64,000 nucleotides of DNA from Mycolicibacterium bacteremicum (lineage in GTDB: Bacteria; Actinomycetota; Actinomycetes; Mycobacteriales; Mycobacteriaceae). Position numbers and translations under genes: made by a program. The stretch's first letter is position 1. Every line of letters begins with the position of its first letter. This document shows positions 60,793 to 64,000 of this stretch, piece after piece. The notes under the pieces were generated by a model. That model searched no databases. It saw only the letters and a program-made list of their open reading frames with translations, and was not told the DNA's origin. Location of the stretch: positions 17,605 through 81,604 of the forward strand of contig NZ_CALUAE010000022.1 in NCBI RefSeq assembly GCF_943913955.1, written 5' to 3'.

Positions 60793-62997
60793 GTGTTCGG
60801 AAACCTCCGGCGGGTCCTGCTCGCCCTCCTTCTCGGCGCGCTCGTCATAGCCGGCGTCGCGGCCTGCGGCTCCTCCGGTGACGCGGGCGAGAACCCCATT
60901 CAGGCGGCCGGTGTGCTGCGGGTCGGCACCGAGGGGGTGTACTCACCGTTCAGCTACCACGACCCCAAGACCGGTGAGCTCGTGGGTTACGACGTCGACG
61001 TTGCCAAGGCCGTCGGCGAAAAGCTGGGTGTGAAGGTCGAATTCGTCGAGACGCCGTGGGACTCGATCTTCGCCGCACTGGAGGCCAGCCGCTTCGACAT
61101 CGTCGCCAACCAGGTCACCATCAATCCCGAACGGCAGGCCAAATACGACCTGTCCCAGCCCTACACCGTCGGCGAAGGCGTCATCGTCACCAGGGCCGAC
61201 GACAACACCATCAAGACCCTGGCCGACGTGCGGGGTAAGACGGCCGCCGAGAACGCGACCAGCAACTGGTCGCAGGTCGCGCGCGACGCCGGCGCGAACG
61301 TCGAGGCCGTGGAGGGCTTCACCCAGGCCATCACCCTGCTCAACCAGGGGCGCGTCGATGTCGTCATCAATGACAGCATCGCCGTCTACGCCTACCTCGC
61401 CGAGACCGGCGACAAGTCGGTCAAGATCGCCGGCACCGTCGGCGAGAAGAGCGAGCAGGGCTTCGCCGCCCGCAAGGACAGCGGCTACCTGCCCGAGCTG
61501 GACCGCGCGCTCAGCGAGCTACGCGCCGACGGCACCCTGACCGAGATCTCCCAGCGCTACCTCAAGGCCGACGCCACGGGAGCACCCGCGTCCACACCCA
61601 TCCGGGAGGCCGGCGTGCTGCGCGTCGGCACCGAAGGGGTGTATGCACCGTTCAGCTACCACGACCCGGCGACGAATGCGCTCGTCGGTTATGACGTCGA
61701 CGTGGCCAAGGCCGTTGGTGAGAAACTCGGCGTCCCGGTCGAATTCGTCGAAACACCGTGGGACTCGATCTTCGCCGCACTGGAGGCCAGCCGCTTCGAC
61801 ATCGTCGCCAACCAGGTCACCATCAATCCCGAACGGCAGGCCAAATACGACCTGTCCCAGCCCTACACCGTCGGCGAAGGCGTCATCGTCACCAGGGCCG
61901 ACGACAACACCATCAAGACCCTGGCCGACGTGCGGGGTAAGACGGCCGCCGAGAACGCGACCAGCAACTGGTCGCAGGTCGCGCGCGACGCCGGCGCGAA
62001 CGTCGAGGCCGTGGAGGGCTTCACCCAGGCCATCACCCTGCTCAACCAGGGGCGCGTCGATGTCGTCATCAATGACAGCATCGCCGTCTACGCCTACCTC
62101 GCCGAGACCGGCGACAAGTCGGTCAAGATCGCCGGCACCGTCGGCGAGAAGAGCGAGCAGGGCTTCGCGGCCCGCAAGAACAGCGGACTGCTGCCCGAAC
62201 TGAACGGCGCGCTCGACGAACTGCGCGCCGACGGCACACTCACCGAGATCTCACAGAAGTACCTGAAAGCCGACGCGACCGGCAGCCCGCAGGGGCAAAC
62301 CCCGCAGGCCACCGATCAACCGGCACCCCAGGCGCGTTCGGCGTGGGAGTTGATCGTCGACAACCTGTGGCCGCTGGCCAAGGCCGCGCTGACGATGACG
62401 ATCCCGCTGACCATCATCAGCTTCGCGATCGGCCTGGTGCTCGCGCTGGGCGTGGCGCTGGCGCGATTGTCCTCGAATGTGGTGCTGAGCAACATCGCAC
62501 GCTTCTACATCTCGATCATTCGCGGCACACCGCTGCTGGTGCAGTTGTTCATCGTGTTCTACGCGCTGCCCGAGTTCGGGGTGAAGATCGATCCGTTCCC
62601 GGCAGCGGTGATCGCCTTCAGTCTCAATGTCGGCGGCTATGCGGCCGAGATCATCCGTTCGGCGATCCTGAGCGTGCCCAAGGGACAGTGGGAGGCGGCC
62701 GAGACCATCGGGTACAACTACGCGGGTGCACTGCGGCGGATCATCTTGCCCCAGGCCACCCGCGTTGCGGTGCCGCCGTTGTCGAACACCTTGATCTCGC
62801 TGGTGAAGGACACGTCGTTGGCCTCGACCATCCTGGTCACCGAATTGTTGCGGCAGGCCCAGATCGTGGCGGCGCCGACGTTCGAGTTCTTCGCGCTCTA
62901 TGGCACGGCGGCGATCTACTACTGGGTGATCTGCCTGGTGTTGTCCTTCGGCCAGGCCCGGGTGGAGCACCGACTGGAAAGGTATGTGGCGCGATGA
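60793..62997 (+). CDS. Polar amino acid ABC transporter: two fused binding domains plus permease
   Basis: A 734-residue fusion. GTG 60793 gives a lipoprotein signal (LLALLLGALVIAGVAACG, Cys25), then binding domain 1 (about 38-265), a near-identical binding domain 2 (about 272-500), a Gln/Pro linker and a His/Glu/Gln-type permease (about 515-734: LTMTIPLTIISFAIGLVLAL, IIRGTPLLVQLFIVFYALPE, the EAA loop EAAETIGYNYAGALRRIILPQ). Binding proteins fused to permeases are known in glutamine transporters; a doubled one is less usual. The stop overlaps the ATPase start (ATGA). Confidence 0.9.
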   Translation: MFGNLRRVLLALLLGALVIAGVAACGSSGDAGENPIQAAGVLRVGTEGVYSPFSYHDPKTGELVGYDVDVAKAVGEKLGVKVEFVETPWDSIFAALEASRFDIVANQVTINPERQAKYDLSQPYTVGEGVIVTRADDNTIKTLADVRGKTAAENATSNWSQVARDAGANVEAVEGFTQAITLLNQGRVDVVINDSIAVYAYLAETGDKSVKIAGTVGEKSEQGFAARKDSGYLPELDRALSELRADGTLTEISQRYLKADATGAPASTPIREAGVLRVGTEGVYAPFSYHDPATNALVGYDVDVAKAVGEKLGVPVEFVETPWDSIFAALEASRFDIVANQVTINPERQAKYDLSQPYTVGEGVIVTRADDNTIKTLADVRGKTAAENATSNWSQVARDAGANVEAVEGFTQAITLLNQGRVDVVINDSIAVYAYLAETGDKSVKIAGTVGEKSEQGFAARKNSGLLPELNGALDELRADGTLTEISQKYLKADATGSPQGQTPQATDQPAPQARSAWELIVDNLWPLAKAALTMTIPLTIISFAIGLVLALGVALARLSSNVVLSNIARFYISIIRGTPLLVQLFIVFYALPEFGVKIDPFPAAVIAFSLNVGGYAAEIIRSAILSVPKGQWEAAETIGYNYAGALRRIILPQATRVAVPPLSNTLISLVKDTSLASTILVTELLRQAQIVAAPTFEFFALYGTAAIYYWVICLVLSFGQARVEHRLERYVAR
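61054..61466 (+). repeat. 413-bp perfect direct repeat, copy 1
   Basis: Within binding domain 1 (residues about 88-225). It is identical base for base to 61756-62168, 702 bases (234 codons) downstream, while the sequence on both sides of the block differs between the two domains. Confidence 0.95.
61756..62168 (+). repeat. 413-bp perfect direct repeat, copy 2
   Basis: The partner of 61054-61466, inside binding domain 2 (residues about 322-459). Because the spacing is a multiple of three, recombination between the copies would delete one domain and keep the frame. Confidence 0.95.
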
Positions 62998-63803
62998 CCG
63001 AGTACACGGCCGACGCCGGAGGCGTCGAATTCACCGCCGACGCCGGAGGCGTCGAATACACAATCGAGGCGACCGGTGTCGAGAAGGCGTTCGGCGAGAA
63101 CAAGGTTCTGCGCGGGGTGTCCTTCAAGGTGGCCACCGGCACGGCGACCGCGATCATCGGGCCGTCGGGCTCGGGCAAGACCACGCTGTTGCGGACACTG
63201 AATGCCCTCGACCGGGCCGACGCCGGGGTGATCCGTGTCGACGATGTGGAGATCGACTTCGCCACCCCCACTCCCAAACCCGAGGTGCGCCGCTTCCAAT
63301 CGCGCAGCGGCTTCGTCTTCCAGGGGCACAACCTGTTCCCGCACAAGACGGTGCTGCAGAACGTGATCGAGGGGCCGGTCATCGTGCAGAAGCGGCCGAA
63401 GGAGGAGGCCGTCGCCGAGGCGCGCACGCTGTTGGAGCAGGTCGGCCTGGCCGCCAAGGCCGACCAGTACCCGTTTCAGCTGTCCGGTGGCCAGCAGCAG
63501 CGCGTCGGGATCGCCCGGGCGCTGGCACTCAAGCCGAAGGTCGTGCTGTTCGACGAGCCGACCTCGGCGCTGGACCCGGAACTCGTCGGCGAGGTGCTCT
63601 CGGTGATCAAGGATCTGGCCGACAACGGCTGGACGCTGGTGATCGTGACCCACGAAATCCAGTTCGCCAAGCAGGTTTCCGATCAGGTGTTGTTCACCGA
63701 CCAGGGCATCATCCTGGAGCAGGGGCCGCCGGCCGCGGTGATCGGCGATCCGAAGGAGGAGCGCACCCGCCAGTTCCTCAACCGGATCCTGAACCCGCTG
63801 TAG
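62994..63803 (+). CDS. Polar amino acid ABC transporter ATP-binding protein
   Basis: A 269-residue GlnQ-type ATPase: Walker A IIGPSGSGKTTLLRT, Q-loop FVFQGHNLFPHKT, signature LSGGQQQRVGIARAL, Walker B VVLFDEPTSALDPE and switch VTHEIQF. It couples to the duplicated binding-protein/permease fusion. The N-terminus carries two copies of ADAGGVE(F/Y)T before the conserved domain, which is an unusual addition. Confidence 0.93.
   Translation: MTEYTADAGGVEFTADAGGVEYTIEATGVEKAFGENKVLRGVSFKVATGTATAIIGPSGSGKTTLLRTLNALDRADAGVIRVDDVEIDFATPTPKPEVRRFQSRSGFVFQGHNLFPHKTVLQNVIEGPVIVQKRPKEEAVAEARTLLEQVGLAAKADQYPFQLSGGQQQRVGIARALALKPKVVLFDEPTSALDPELVGEVLSVIKDLADNGWTLVIVTHEIQFAKQVSDQVLFTDQGIILEQGPPAAVIGDPKEERTRQFLNRILNPL
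63009..63062 (+). repeat. Two tandem 27-bp repeats at the ATPase N-terminus
   Basis: Units 63009-63035 and 63036-63062 share their first 22 bases exactly and encode ADAGGVEFT and ADAGGVEYT. They lie before the ABC domain and keep the reading frame. Confidence 0.8.
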
Positions 63804-64000
63804 CCCACGCCGTCAGCGAGTGCAGGTGGGCCAGCACCTCGTCGTCCGGATGGGCTACCGGGTCGTCGAGATGCAGCCGGGCCAGTTCCTCGATGGCGGC
63901 CAACAGGATTCGGATGGCAGTGGCGTCGGGATCGGCACCGAGGTGCCGGCCCGCGACCCGCCGGGCGTAGGCCCGGAAGGAGACGCCGTCGAGCACGGGC
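63778..64000 (-). CDS. C-terminal part of an unrecognised protein (5' end outside window)
   Basis: The frame is open from the window edge to a stop at 63778 (74 codons): helical and charged (DPDATAIRILLAAIEELARL, HPDDEVLAHLHSLTAWA). It overlaps the ATPase 3' end by 26 bases on the other strand. A TetR-type C-terminus is possible, but too little is visible to decide. Confidence 0.45.
   Translation of the reverse strand, partial: PVLDGVSFRAYARRVAGRHLGADPDATAIRILLAAIEELARLHLDDPVAHPDDEVLAHLHSLTAWATAGSGSG

Overview
The window is chromosomal DNA of a mycobacterium, most likely a fast-growing, environmental Mycolicibacterium-type species. It is very GC-rich, and the gene order from the ergothioneine genes through asd, ask, leuA, a dnaQ-like gene, murT-gatD, recR, ybaB, an Ami1-type amidase, dnaX, an aminotransferase, the SRP RNA, a serine tRNA and lucA follows the M. 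tuberculosis Rv3700c-Rv3723 order as I recall it. Several blocks that I recall as absent from M. tuberculosis at this position are inserted into that backbone. I saw no transposase, IS element, phage gene or CRISPR array.

Layout. 1-5103 (minus): egtA-B-C-D-E, the ergothioneine operon, every junction overlapping by a few bases; egtE runs off the left edge. 5187-10376 (minus): three exported or membrane proteins, a GH13 trehalose-synthase-like enzyme and a secreted DUF4185 protein. 10373-12678 (minus): ask and asd, the head of the lysine/threonine/methionine/DAP pathway. 12865-20371 (plus): a nitrogen-assimilation operon of amt, a glnT-type ligase, a glutamate synthase split into three genes (glxB, glxC, glxD), a sarcosine-oxidase-like flavoenzyme and an XRE-cupin regulator, with a GlnR-like site upstream. 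20399-26746 (minus): an accessory type VII secretion toxin locus, with two Esx-like proteins, a 967-residue CpnT-like protein carrying an unrecognised C-terminal domain, and four small unrecognised genes downstream, at least the first a candidate immunity gene.

26862-43647: the conserved core, namely a leucine-rich leader peptide with attenuator before leuA, the dnaQ-like gene, murT-gatD (peptidoglycan amidation), ybaB-recR, an Ami1 amidase, a flavoprotein/methyltransferase pair of the 10-methyl fatty acid type, a GGDEF protein, dnaX, an aminotransferase, ffs, tRNA-Ser(GGA), lucA and an HtrA-like protease. 43648-44412 has no convincing gene.

44413-56936: a Prim-Pol with LigC (short-gap DNA repair), then a catabolic insertion (TRAP transporter, nitrilase-family amidohydrolase, HpcH/HpaI aldolase, divergent GntR regulator with a TTGTATACAA operator), assorted metabolic genes, and a second LigC on the other strand. 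56933-64000: a molybdopterin oxidoreductase, a metallo-beta-lactamase-fold protein behind a MerR/SoxR-type promoter, gluQ, and a polar amino acid ABC transporter whose binding protein is internally duplicated and fused to the permease. The most unusual parts are the CpnT-like toxin locus, the duplicated binding-protein fusion with a 413-bp perfect repeat, the MerR-type promoter and the leuA attenuator.
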